Translations under genes and position numbers: made by a program | Notes under the pieces: model-generated | The model's database searches: none | What the model saw: the letters and a program-made list of their open reading frames with translations, nothing else | What the model was told of the DNA's origin: nothing | Assembly: GCA_900312665.1 (NCBI GenBank) | Contig: ONZQ02000011.1 | Span: 511,454 to 575,453, forward strand | Length of the DNA stretch: 64,000 nucleotides | Direction: 5' to 3' | Source of the DNA: Cephalotrichum gorgonifer | Lineage: Eukaryota > Ascomycota > Sordariomycetes > Microascales > Microascaceae | In this document: in pieces, positions 43,241 to 54,462 of the stretch | Layout of the letters: every line of letters starts with the position of its first letter | How positions within the stretch are numbered: the stretch's first letter is position 1

Positions 43241-46000
43241 TTACAACCGCCCAAACACAAGCTTGAAAATCTCCCTACTCTTAACCAAGTTCAGGATCCT
43301 CAGGCGCTCGTTATCCAGATGCGCGGCGTCGCTCGCCTGCCCGCACGGCAGATGCGCCGCCGGCGCCCCGAACTGCTTCTCCAGGAACCGGATGGCGGGG
43401 ATCGATCCGCCCTCGCGGATATAAAGCGGCCTCCTCGGCCTCTTCCCCGCCCCCTTCGAGGCGCCACCGCCGCCCTTCCCGTCGCCCTCGCCCTCAAACA
43501 GCTCGCTCCAGACCTTGACGACGGCGTCCTCGAGCGTGCGGAAGATGTAGTTCCCGGGCCTCCCGAGCCACGGCTCGGCCTTGTTGTCGATCTTAACGCT
43601 GAACACGTTGTCGGACCCCAGCCCCGCGAAGCGCTCCCGGAGATGCGCCTGCAGCGCCTCGACCACCTCGTCTAGCTCTTGCCCAGGAACGAGACGGAGG
43701 CTGATGCTCGCGCTCGCGTGGCTGCTCACCAGGCTCCCGTCGGGGCCAGACACCTTGTACCTGTGTATGGTGAGGTTCGGCTCCCTCCACCGCGCGCGCA
43801 GCAGCGCCTTCTGCCCCTCCAGGGAACCCGCCGCCGCGCCCTGGCCGCCGCGGCGCCGCATGAGGATGGACGCCGCCTCGTCGAAGCGGGACTCCTCCTC
43901 CGGCTCGGCGGGCAGGATGTTGTCGTAGAAGCCCGGGATGAGCACATGGTTCCCCCGCCCCTTGAGGGACGATAGCACAGACGTCAGATCCGACAGCGGC
44001 TCGTTCTTCAGGCACGACCCGTCGACGCCCGAGTGTCGGTCGGGAAGGCTCGAGTCCACGCAGACGGTGGCGTGGAGGACGCCGCGGAGGCCGTAGGTGA
44101 GGCAGGGGACCTCGTCGTCAAGCCAGTAGCTGTTGGCGAGGAGGACGTAGTCGACGTCGCCTATGAGCGCCTTGTTCTGCCTCACCGTCTCCTGGAAGCC
44201 GCGCGACCCGAACTCCTCCTCGCCCTCGATTAGGAAGACGACGTCGTTCTCGAGCGCCTTGGCCTCCATGAGGTCGGTCACGGCGAACAGAGCTGCGAGT
44301 ATCGGGCCCTTGTTGTCGCTCACCCCCCTCCCGTAGAGGTAGCCGTTTATGCCCTCCATCCGGAACGGGTCGCCGTTGGCCCACGTCCCCTTCTTATTGT
44401 CAGCGGCCACGACGTCGTAGTGGCCGTAGAAGAGGATCCGCTTCCGCCTCTGCGGCGGCTGGAGCTTCCCCGAGAACGTGGCCAGCACGACGGGATTGTG
44501 GGGCTTCTCCGTGCTCAGCATCTCCACATGGCCGCCCATGCGCTTGAAGAGACCTCCGAGGAACGTGGCGCCCTTGCGGCAGTCCTCGGCGAACTCGGGC
44601 CTCGAGGAGACGGTCTTGTAGGATACGAACTCCCTGAGCGTGGAGGTGAAGGCGTTGTCGTCCGTGTCCTTGCCGTTGGGGCTGTTCTCGTCGCACGGCT
44701 CGTTGGCGCGCCAGATGGCGACCTCGTCATCGTTAGCGCCCGTGATGAAGAAGCTGTTGTGCTTGTACGCTGTGACGGCGGTGGCCAGGATCTTGGCCTT
44801 GTGAGCCCTCCAGCGGCTGAGGCACTGGTACTTCTGGCTGACCTCTCCGCTCCGCGCGGTCTGGTACTTGCCGTAGTGTGAGGTATTGTGTTTCTAGGTA
44901 GACGGAATGGTCTGATTAGCCTTTCGTCATCTTGTCCGTTGCAGCTCTTCCGCGAGGGTGGGTAGGGTGGGGCAACTTACCGCGGCCGACCCAGTTGCTG
45001 CTGCGCTCCATAAGCAGCCCCAGCTCATCTGTAGCGACATAACATCGCCCCTGTGGGCCTTGATGGATCTCAGCCTCTGCTTCGTGTCTAGGTCCCAGAG
45101 CTCGATGATGCCCTCGATCTTGCCGGCGTATAGGAACGACTTGTCGATGGCGAGCGACAGGACGGACTCGGCGTCGTCACTCCCAAGGCACATTATCTCC
45201 TCGATCCCGTGCTCCGCCTCCGACCCGTGGCTGTCACCATCGCTCGAGGCGGCCTCCACGCCGAGGCGCCAGAGCTTTATCGTGCCGTCGCCGCCGCCGG
45301 AGATCAAGACGTCCTCGTCTGGGTCAACGAGGACAGTGGGGCCCTTCGCCATCAGCATGCAGTACACGTAGCCGAAGTGTGCGAAGTTGTATGTCGCGCC
45401 GCTGTCGATCTCGAGGACGGTCTCGGGGGGCGGGATGAGGGCCCACCTCTCATCGTTACGGCGCGGGGTTGAGGCGCCCCCGACGGCCTTGGAGTCAAAG
45501 AAGCGGTGATTCCTGCGGTCGGGATGCCGGGCGGAGTCGACCGGGACCCTGGCCCCGGGGTCGCTCAGCCTGACCCACTGTATGCTCGTGTTCTGGGCGC
45601 CCATGTACAGGGTGTCGTGCTGGGGGCTGTACGCGACGGAGAATAGGTCGCCGACGTCGTAGGTGCTGTATATCTCGTACAGACGGGTCATGGACCTGGG
45701 GCACCAGGCGTTGACGACGGGGTCGCCGGCACTGGAGAAGAGGAGGGAGCCATCGGGGGAAAGGGAGAGTGAGAGCACGCCGCGCTTGTGGGCCTGGACC
45801 CTGTGGACCTGGCGGAAGGTGGCTAGCGACCAGACGACAATCTCACCGCCTTCCGTACCGGCGAATATGTAGTCGAGGTCGGGCCGCACTGCGAGGGAGA
45901 GGACGGAGCTGTCGTGGTGGAGAGTGTGGACGAGCTCTGGCGCGGGCTGAGGGTAGGGCATGTCGAGAGGATCGAGGGGTAATGCGTTCGGGAGAGCCAT
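43241..46000 (-). CDS. DUG2: Dug2: WD40 plus M20 peptidase, glutathione degradation
   Basis: Two exons (46000-44981 and 44893-43241; 87-nt intron, GTAAGT...TAG, phase 0) encode 890 residues, near the 878 of yeast Dug2. The first half contains WD40 repeats (for example SLAVRPDLDYIFAGTEGG, LISGGGDGTIKLWRLG, LYAGKIEGIIELWDLD). The second half is an M20 metallopeptidase with its metal ligands in place: YGHYDVV, GVSDNKGP, EGEEEFGS and CGQASDAAHLDNE. This WD40-M20 fusion is specific to Dug2. With the glutamine amidotransferase Dug3 it forms the gamma-glutamyl transpeptidase-independent glutathione-degrading enzyme of the fungal cytosol. The ATG at 46000 gives a normal N terminus. No frameshift or missing ligand was seen. 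Confidence 0.96.
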
Positions 46001-48674
46001 TTTGTCTGTGTTCGCTGGGAGGAGAGAGAGGAGGGGCGGTCAGTATGGAGCTATTCCAGCGTTGTTCTGGGGATGCGGCACGAGAGAGAAGCGAATTGCA
46101 TGGCGGTTTGGGATTTGTAAGGCTTTTTTTTTCAAGTGGTTGTTGGGTTGGTTGGTGTTGGCGATGACTCGCTCCCGAAGACTAGCTTAGTAGCTTTCCT
46201 TGTTTGCCAAGTGACTCGAGACAAAAAGGGAGAGTAGAGAGCTCTGACGAAATTTAACAGGGTATGGCGTGGTAGTAAGCTACTAAACCATAGGCCCAGA
46301 AAGAGGCAATTGACCACTCAGAGCGGCTTGATCCGAGGGGTCTAGTGGGGGTTTTGGGGGTCTTGGGTTGTTCTTGCCATGACGGGCGTGGAGGGGTGGG
46401 AAGGAGGGGGGGGGAAGGCGCCAAATAGGTGGGGAAGGAAGGAGGGATGGGGGGCGCTTGCTTCAGGCACTAATGGCGGGGCCGTGGGGTGGTCCATCGC
46501 CAGGATGTCTGTATTACCCCATTCACGCGGGATGTTGGACGCGGACGTCGCTTGACTTTGGGGAAACTTTGACTGAGAGGATGGGGGTCGCCGTCCATGT
46601 AGTCGGGTCAGACATAAATAGCCCACCCCCATCCCTACCCCCGTCCATGTCGTCCCCGTCTTCCCCGTCCCCATCCATGCCAACAGTCAACCAGCGCGAT
46701 TCTGCCCGACCACCGCCCGGCCGACTGAACGGAGTACTCGCAAGTAAAACAACAAAGGAAATAGGGAAATCCGGATCTCGGTGCTCACCTTCCACGTCCA
46801 GGCCGACCTCGACCCTCTCCTCGGACCAGGAGCCAATCCTCCTCTCCTCTTCCGCCTTCACAATCCTCAGGCACCCGGCGCAGTTCTCATCGTGCATCCC
46901 ACCATCGGAGTCCGTCGATTCGCCATTTGCGTCGCTGTCGTCTCGCCGCCATTCGCCAATCTCCATGGTCGCAGGTGGTTCCTGTAGCAGGAACGAAAAC
47001 AACAACAGGCTAGGAAGGGCGGGCGGGAATAAAAAAGTAGGTAAGGTAACGGAAGGGACGGGAAAAGAAGGATTTCGAGGGACAAACAAACGAGTCAAAG
47101 GTCAAGGCCCAATATCAATCAAGCCTCACCCCCCCCAAGACAATAAACACACACGGGGGCGCCCCGTGCAGAGAGATATGGACGAATCGACTCCTTCCTA
47201 ACCCAGTCAACCCCCTTTTCTCGCTATTCCCTTTTCAAGTGGCGGCTCTCTGTTGAGCTGGCCGTTTCCGTCCGGGGTCACACGGCGGTCGATCGATCGG
47301 TGATAGGGCAGGTACAAGGCCGTGTCCACTTTGACGCGCAACCACTCACCCTACCGTACTCCATACACAAGTGCGTGTGGTGTATCCCGGGCCAAGTTGC
47401 TGTCGTCTGACCAACACCCAAACCCGGAAGGCCTAAAATGGGCAACTTCTTCGTCGGTCTTTCCGTCTTGTCTCACGAACTGGCCGTTATACTTATACGG
47501 TTGTCTCTTCTTCTCTGGTCGCGTTGTTAGTGGCACCCTCCCTTTTTGCCAACAACCACCCAGCAGTCCCTTGGTCGAGTGATTGAGGTGTTTCCGGTAC
47601 AGTTGGACAATCAAAGAAAATGATGGGGGAAAAAATGTCGCACATAAAAAGGAGTAGTGCTCACACGAGTATTATATGCCATCAGCAGAATGTGAGAAGC
47701 CTTCCAAGATATGGCCTCCGGTGAAGGAGCACTTATATACAGAGTACAGTACATTCCACCCACCGCCCTGGCCAGAATTGTCTCATTTCTGTCACTTTCA
47801 CTTTTTCCCTCTGCCCCTTTCTAACTGACCTACCTCTCTCTCTCTATCTCTCCCTGTCTGCTTTTCCCGCAAGGTCCGGTCTTCGGCTGCAGTGTTCCAT
47901 CTTCCCTTCCCTTCCCGCAACGCCCACCCAAATCTCTTTTCAATACCACAGGTGCAAATCCCCCCTTGAATTGCGTGCTCACTCAACGTGTTGCTCATGT
48001 CCGGAATTCCCCCCTGATATATCAGCCCCTCCTCCCTATTTGCTTTATTTTGTGGACAGCTGTTCTTTTTTTTTCTCACCGTTCCCGTTCTTTTCTTTTC
48101 CCGCCCCGAATATCTTACACCCACTGCAACGACCCGTACACTCCACCTCTTCCAAAGCTCTCTCACCGCCTTGACATCGACCGCGCGCCGGTCCGACCTG
48201 CATTAGTCCCTCCTTGGTGGGTCGACGGGTGTTGCATTCCTAGTGTTGGCCGTCCAGCTACGCTGGTTCTCAGACAGAGTGCGTACTTGTACAAGTGCGT
48301 CAACACATGTCGCCATTCCGACCGTCTTAATTTTCTGCCGTTGCCATGATTTGCCGGAGGAGAGAGAGAGACGAGAGCTTTGACCTCAATATGTCCAATA
48401 TGACCTGGCTTGGCTTCAGCGGCGGAGGCGTGCCAGCCGCCCCACACTCATCTACTGCCATGCCCATGGCGTATTGCATAGTCACATGGGCTCAGTAGCA
48501 GCCTACCGGCCGAGATAATCCGAGTCCTAGGCCCAAGTCTGGAGTCAGGTCCAAGTGTTATCTGGATAAGCAGTGGGCACGACAAAACGAGTACGAGTAC
48601 CAGTATCGGACAACACGCCCTACGCGGCTCTCTCTGAAGCTCACTCATATGCCCAGTCTCAAGCACAAATCAGT
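46001..48674. other. Intergenic, mostly without genes
   Basis: It holds the DUG2 promoter, one doubtful exon (46789-46966, minus), a CT microsatellite-like tract near 47835-47855 and pyrimidine-rich sequence to about 48120. No other feature is supported up to the 5S rRNA gene. Confidence 0.5.
46789..46966 (-). CDS. Doubtful first exon of hypothetical gene
   Basis: An ATG-initiated frame of 59 codons (MEIGEWRRDDSDANG, then DENCAGCLRIV) is rich in Asp and Glu and runs into a good GTGAGC donor. One possible acceptor near 46561 would add only about 16 residues. No family is recognised and there is no other support. Confidence 0.2.
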
Positions 48675-48793
48675 ACATACGACCATAGCTCGTGGAAAAC
48701 TGAGGGTCCCGTCCGCTCCCCTATACATAAACCACGAAGCGCTAGACTAGTAGTTGGGTCGGTGACGACCAGCGAATCCCTGGTGTTGTATGT
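48675..48793 (+). rRNA. 5S ribosomal RNA
   Basis: 119 nt with the length and landmarks of ascomycete 5S RNA. It opens with ACATACGACCATAG and closes with GTTGTATGT, which pair to form helix I. The GTGGAAAAC, CCCGTCCGCTC, TAGTAGTTGGGT and CAGCGAATCCC blocks are in the expected places and include the internal promoter. Helix II (GCTCGTGG with CCACG-AGC) keeps pairing through compensating changes. GGGTCGGTGACGACC likewise shows paired G/C swaps relative to the common GGGTGGGTGACCACC. A T-rich tract just downstream can stop RNA polymerase III. Scattered single 5S genes are normal in Pezizomycotina. Confidence 0.95.
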
Positions 48794-48820
48794 CTTTTTT
48801 CTTCTTCTTTTCTTTTTGGG
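48794..48820 (+). terminator. Pol III terminator of 5S rRNA
   Basis: T-rich run (six T, then CTTCTTC, further T runs) starting right after the 5S 3' end. Confidence 0.75.
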
Positions 48821-50180
48821 CTGCTTATTGCGAATACTTCGGGAGCGGGATCCCAACTTAAAGGGGAGACCGGGCCAAGGGCGTATTCGGTGGCTAAATA
48901 TGGAAGAAACAAATTAACTTTTTGGGGGCAGACGTTTGGGGACTAACACCGGCGGATGCAACCAGCGCCTGCTTCCAAAATGAATCCAGGGTTCAAACCC
49001 AGAAATGGAAGATTCTCTTATGATTGCAAAGTACTTCTAAGTCTCTGTCCTCCTATGCGCATTGGAAATCCTTACGATCTTGCATAATACTTCGCGCAGA
49101 GTGGCCGCAGCAACAGGATCTCTACTCCTGAAAGTGGTGTCCTCTCCGTTGTGCCGTACCATGGCCCATTGTAGACATCCACTGTAGCCCAGGATTCCTT
49201 GGAGACTCGGAAGAGGCGGACGTTGGCCGACCCCGATACAACTCGCTTATCTACCTCTCTCCCTCCGCACCCCATTCTTTCTCCGCATCCACCCCTTTTT
49301 CTGCACCCACCTAGAGGATGGGCCGGGGATTCATAGCTGCTCTTGCCCTTGTTGTCGTGATCATCATCGGATCGGTTTCTCCCGGGCTGTTCCAGTAGTG
49401 GTGGGCATTCATCTCCACACTCACCAAGATCATCGCGATCGGGGTCCAGGCCGGCTTGAAGAGCCAATTAATTCGAACATACCAATCCACATATCGGCCA
49501 GCGTTCGCCCGTCATGGATCTCGACGCTCAGAAAAGGCGTGAGCTCATTCTTCCCCTGAACTGGCGCCAATTAGAGTTGATAGACCCCTATCTATGCATG
49601 CGCGGTGTCCGTTGTGATCCGTGTCTATCTCAGTGTCGCGCCGGCATCCTTCAGCCTGTTAACCTAAGTGACAATCCTTTCTTGGTTGTCTACACTGGGC
49701 ATGCCACATGTACGTATGTTGCATGAGGACTATTATCCAGGACTTTGGCTTCCTCCCTCACCCAGACATCTCCAGGTTCCCAGATACTAATGCACCAGAT
49801 GGAGTACTAGAGACGTTAAGAATAGTGGCTGAAATTCACAAATCCTCCATGTGGGTTTAACTCAGTTCTACGAAGTAAGTGTAAGTAGACCTGTGCCCGT
49901 TGCCTATTATGGAAGGTGAGTTAACCAGTGATGACTCACGCCAATACTTCAAGAGTGACTGACTGAGCAGGTCCAGTCACCACAGCTCTTGTAGCTCCGA
50001 TAGGCACGAGTTACTTCAAGCTCTCCCATCACGACGTACAAGTAATAGAAGCTGCGAAGAAAATACCATTTCAACTCCTCATACCGCCTCCCCCGGGAGA
50101 AACCACTTGCGTTACACTTATCTGTAAAGTGTAAAGGTGAAAGACCCACACGACATTTGACAATACCACCAACCACGACC
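48821..50180. other. Intergenic with possible coding fragments
   Basis: On the minus strand, protein-like stretches occur at about 49590-49440 (FLSVEIHDGRTLADMWIGMF) and 49467-49200 in different frames, with no start or consistent splicing. They may be remnants of a decayed gene. A GGTTCAAAC word inside a small inverted repeat lies at about 48973-49012. Confidence 0.4.
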
Positions 50181-50771
50181 ATGCAGGGTCTGCCAACAAA
50201 GGAGTGGCGCCGCGGCGAGTTCCTCCTCTCCACAGACGTCGGCCTCATAGACTTAGACGCTGTGAACGATGCCTTTGCATCGGATTCTATGCCCTGGGCA
50301 GTTCGTCTACCCCTCGACACTCTCAGGACGGCGATTAACAGCTGTCTCTGTTTCGGCTTATACCACTGCCCCGAAGCGGAGTCCGATTCAGGTATGAACG
50401 GCGGCCTACCCCTGCTTTGCATGTTCCGTCAAGGCATCCTCCCAATCCACTGACACGAAGACTTCCTACAAGGTACTGGCCGCCGGATGATCGGCCTCTC
50501 AAGGGTCGTCACAGACTTCGTAACTTTCGGATACCTCACCGACGTGTACATCCTCGAGGAGTTCCGCGGCAAGGGCCTAGGAAAGTGGATGATGCAGTGT
50601 CTGGGTCAGCACATAGACCAGTGGCCTTTCCTAAGGAGGATGATGCTCCTCACCATGAGCGCGGAGGCGGCCGAGCTCTACAAGAAGTCGGTCGGTGTCA
50701 TTGATTGGAGTGAGAGTCCCTCGTCAAAGCTTACTATCCTCGAGAAGAGGGGGAACGCGGCCCATATATAA
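50181..50771 (+). CDS. GNAT-family N-acetyltransferase
   Basis: Exons 50181-50391 and 50473-50771 are joined by an 81-nt intron (GTATGA, CTGAC branch, AAG) and encode 169 residues. The junction rebuilds SGTGRRMIGLSRVVTDF. The acetyl-CoA binding loop is RGKGLG (motif A) after YLTDVYILEEF, with a following helix (KWMMQCLG) and AAELYKKSVG near the end. This is the small single-domain fungal GNAT type. The substrate (small amine or protein amino group) cannot be told. The ATG at 50181 was chosen because the upstream in-frame codons start with TTG only. It faces TRM7 tail to tail with about 137 bp between stops. Confidence 0.9.
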
Positions 50772-50908
50772 GGGGCACTCGTATCTAGCATAAGCCTCAC
50801 GTAGGATGGGGAGAAGTGATACAACAAAGTGGGTGACGCGAAATCAAGAAACTTAATTCTCTTTTCCACTTCTCTTCTGTTCTCTTCCTCCCGTTTTCGG
50901 CATTATTT

Positions 50909-52247
50909 CTACGCCTGAACGACTTTTCCATAGGCCCCGCCGGCAGTCTTGCGCATTTCCAATGCCCGCCTGTAAGGAGGTGCGGTGGGGGGTTGAACGG
51001 GATCTAGTGACACATAGTCCTCTGGTAGCTGATACGACGCATCGGAGTCGAACGCGGACAGGTCTCCGCAGGCCAGGAACGGCGCGATCCACCGGCTCCC
51101 ATCCCTTCTCCCTCCCTCCTCCTGCTCCTGCTCGTCAAACGCCTCAACCTCCACCACTCCCTCCTCCTCCACCGCCGCCGCCGACTCCGCGGTGAACCCC
51201 AACTCAGCGGGACAGTAATCCCACGTGCCCCTCTCGTGGTCCTGCATCCTCACCTCCGCGATGATCGGACGCTGGGCCCTCCTCTCCTCCAGCAGGCGAT
51301 CCAGCCGGCCCCCGACACCCAGGGGGTCCTCCAGGCTGGCCTCGAAACCCGGGGGCGGCCTGAAGCCGATGCAGACGATGAAGGCCTCTACGCTGCTCGC
51401 CCGCGAGGACCTCGGCTTTGCGACGACGACCCTCTCGAAGAAGATCTTCATCTGCGCGTAGAGGAGGTCGACGTTCTTCCCGCGGAAGATCTTGGCCACG
51501 AACTTGCCGCCCGGCTTGAGGACGCAGAGCGCCAGGTTCAGCGCCGCGAACAGGAGCTGAGACTGCACGTAGATGTCGAGGTCGTGTAAGCCCGTAACGT
51601 CCGGCGCGCCGTCGGAGATGACTAGGTCGACGGGCTGGAAGGCCTGCTTGCTGCTACCCCCCTTCTTGCCCTTCGCCGCCGCCGCCGCCTTGGGGTCGTA
51701 GGACGGGTCCAGCGCCCGGAGGAGGAGAGGAACGGTGGCGGGGTGGGTGATGTCCGCGCGTAGGGTGATGATGCCCTGGAGAGGGCTCATGGGCTGCAGG
51801 TCGATCGACACGATCTTAACGTCCCTCCTGACTTCCTGGGGTGGCCGTACCGACTGTGACTCGGTCGCGCCGACAGTGTCGGCGGAGTCGTCTTCAGTCG
51901 GGAATACGTTCAACATCTGCTGCCGCAGCTTCGCCTCGCGGTCCTGCCACGCCGCGCGCCCGAACTTCTCTCCTTTTATGAGGACACGCGAGAGGACCTG
52001 CGACCAGCTGCCCGGCGCGGCGCAGAGGTCCACGACCCTACTGACGTTTGTGAAGAGGTCGAATTCTATGAGACATCGGTTGATCAGCCGGGGGAGGATG
52101 GTTCTGGTTTTCCACTTCGAAGCTCGCTTATGTGCAGTTTTTACCCTCGTCTAGTTGGAGCAGCTTGAATGCGCTTCTGGCGCGCCATCCTTGCTCCTTC
52201 GCGAGCCTGTAGTAGGCATCGCGCTTGTCTTTTGAGACCTTGCCCAT
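50909..52247 (-). CDS. TRM7: Trm7/FtsJ tRNA 2'-O-ribose methyltransferase
   Basis: Exons 52247-52145 and 52065-50909 are joined by a 79-nt intron (GTAAAA donor, TAG acceptor) and encode 419 residues. The N terminus MGKVSKDKRDAYYRLAKE and, across the junction, LDEEFDLFTNVSRVVDLCAAPGSWSQ are diagnostic. The K-D-K-E catalytic tetrad is present: Lys28 (RSAFK), Asp in VISDGAPDVTG, Lys in GGKFVAKIFRG and Glu in SSVEAF. Trm7 methylates the ribose of anticodon-loop positions 32 and 34 with partners Trm732 and Trm734. The protein is about 110 residues longer than the yeast enzyme, owing to an insert (residues about 75-100), an Ala/Lys stretch and an acidic C-terminal extension. Confidence 0.95.
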
Positions 52248-53505
52248 CGGAGTGGCCGAACCCTCTTATGTGTTTTAGGTATATATGGGCCTGTGTGTGA
52301 GCGCGTGTGAGTTGTGAGGGTGAGTCCTTGGATCCGCGTGTGAGGGCGTGAGTTGTGAGAGTGAGTACCTGAATTTTCAATTTCCACCCTTGAACACTGC
52401 CTCTGCCCCGCGATGAGCGACGAGTGATGGATGAGAGTTGTGTGGTGGGCTGTTTCCGCGATAACAGAATTTTCACCACTAATTGCATATACGTAGCCCA
52501 TCTCTACGATAATATTGCCCCTTGCTAAGATGGATACGGCAATGGGCAAACTCCAAACTTCAAAGCCCCACCCTAAATCCTCGAACCATGGTCCAGAGTC
52601 CAGCTTCTTAGATTCCCTCCGTTTCAACCCCATTCAACCGCACCATCGAAAACCTAGAATTCACGAATGTTGGGCCACGTATCCAGGTTCGACTCAGCTA
52701 GAAATCCCGGAGTTCATGCCGTTCTTGTTTCAACGCTGTGTCCAACCCGGAATAGCGACACGCGTTGGCTAGAGATGTCGGGCGCTCAACGCTGAGAATA
52801 GACAGATCCTCGAATGCGATTTGGTGTTCAATGGGTGATATTCTTCTACCTTTTTGAGAGCTGGGATCTGGTCATTCGATAATGGCGATCCTCGCCCCCG
52901 GACGTTACCGTTGCATTATTCGATCCCCTCTGGAGACATCCCTTGAGCTGGTCCTCTCCTGCGCTCCTTGTCGGCCCTGATTAAGCTTTTTTTTCTTGCG
53001 CACCCCCTAACACTCAAACCGGAAACTCGGCCGGATCGAGGGGGGCAATCGGATCGGAGAGATCCTCAGACGTACCGGACCCAGATCGCAATGGATGGAC
53101 CCCTGAACCCGCCCCCCTCCTCCCGCCCACCCACTCACGCCTGGATTCTCGTGTCGAACGCATATGCAGTGCAGTGATCTCCTGCACCGAGCGAGGCAAA
53201 TGCTCTCTGCCAACCCGTTCGTTGTTAAAATAGGCGGAGTCTCGGATCCACAAGAACCTGGAAGATAGCTATACGCAAACAGATATAGGTAAGGATCATG
53301 TTTGAACCGGCGGAGGAGGCGAAAGCTCGCTCTTTTTGGCCATCCGCCTCATTGTTCCATATTGCGGCCCGCAACACGCTCATTTACCCATTCTTGCTCT
53401 TCTCAGCTTCTCAACCAAGTAAATTTCATTTTTTCGTGCTCAACATCCTAATACCATTTCTGTTCTTCACTCTATCCCTAATGGCCCAAACATCCTGAGA
53501 AAAAG
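52248..53505. other. Divergent intergenic region
   Basis: Shared promoter space of TRM7 and the cysteine-rich gene. Degenerate TGTGAGGGTGAG-type repeats occur at about 52285-52370. No gene was seen. Confidence 0.55.
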
Positions 53506-54462
53506 ATGCACCGGTTCACCGCGCTCCTGGCTCTCTACGCGGGCCTCCTCGCCCACTCACAGCTCCTCCCAATGAACCTCCCCTCACGCAGACCGGAATC
53601 ATCCCTACCAAAAGGCACCACCCCCACATCCTCCTCCGCACTCCGCCTCCTCCTCCTAAGAGAAACCGGCTCCGAGTGCGGGCCGGACACGAACGACTGC
53701 GACAGCGGCTGCATCCCCGCGGACGGCCAGTGCTGCGGCGCGGGCGACGGGGGGTGGTGCAGCGCCGGAACCACCTGCGTGGACGGCGGATGCTGCCCCG
53801 ACGGGGCCGACTGCTCGGGTGGCGCGGCGAGGAGCTGCGGGCCCGACCACGTCTTCTGCGGCGACAAGTGCATGCCCGACGCGGCGGCGTGCTGCGCGGG
53901 CGGCAGCTACTTCTGCGGGCTGGGGACCAGCTGCACGGACGACGGGCTGTGCAGGGAGGACGTGGACTCCGGGTGCGCGAGAGGTGAGGTGTCGTGCGGG
54001 GACGCGGACGGGTGTATCCCCGCCGGTCAGGTCTGCTGCTCTACGTATTATTGCCCAAGGGGTTACGAGTGCGGGGACGCGGACCGAGAGTGTGCGGTTT
54101 CGTCGACCGGCGGAGGGGAGGGTGGCGAGGGAGATGATGCGCTTTGTACGGGGGACTTCGTAGCCTGTGGGGACAGCTGTATGCCGAAGGGAGGGGTGTG
54201 CTGCGACGGGTTCTTCTGCGGGGCCGGGGAGACATGCGCACCTGGGCGGAAGTGTACCCTTCCTGATGGGTCGGAGCCTGGAGATGGCGATGACGAGGGC
54301 GAGGATCGGACAACTGAGAGTGCTGGTCCCACTTCAACAACTGCGACTGGGGGTGGTAGCTCGCCTACAGGTGGTGATGATGAGCCGGGTAGAGCCGGTC
54401 AACTTGGACTTAGCAGGAGTACCCTACTTGCAGCTATATTATTGCTGCCACTGATAATATAG
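53506..54462 (+). CDS. Cysteine-rich secreted protein, four tandem modules, GPI-type
   Basis: A single exon of 318 codons. A signal peptide (about 1-18) precedes a short basic linker. A region with 34 cysteines (about 58-250) then holds four successive modules of about 40-50 residues. Each follows the plan C...C-GD-x-C-MP/IP-...-CC-...-C-G-x-G-x-x-C-...-C, with eight cysteines (ten in the first). A Ser/Thr/Gly/Asp-rich spacer and a terminal hydrophobic helix (SRSTLLAAILLLPLII) indicate GPI anchoring. The disulphide-rich modules recall granulin-like or chitin-binding-like folds, but no standard signature fits, so no function is assigned. It probably sits at the cell surface. Confidence 0.87.
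   Translation: MHRFTALLALYAGLLAHSQLLPMNLPSRRPESSLPKGTTPTSSSALRLLLLRETGSECGPDTNDCDSGCIPADGQCCGAGDGGWCSAGTTCVDGGCCPDGADCSGGAARSCGPDHVFCGDKCMPDAAACCAGGSYFCGLGTSCTDDGLCREDVDSGCARGEVSCGDADGCIPAGQVCCSTYYCPRGYECGDADRECAVSSTGGGEGGEGDDALCTGDFVACGDSCMPKGGVCCDGFFCGAGETCAPGRKCTLPDGSEPGDGDDEGEDRTTESAGPTSTTATGGGSSPTGGDDEPGRAGQLGLSRSTLLAAILLLPLII

Noticed and set aside
48973..49012. GGTTCAAACCC box-B-like word inside a small inverted repeat
   Set aside because: No acceptor, D or anticodon arms around it; the T-stem has mismatches.
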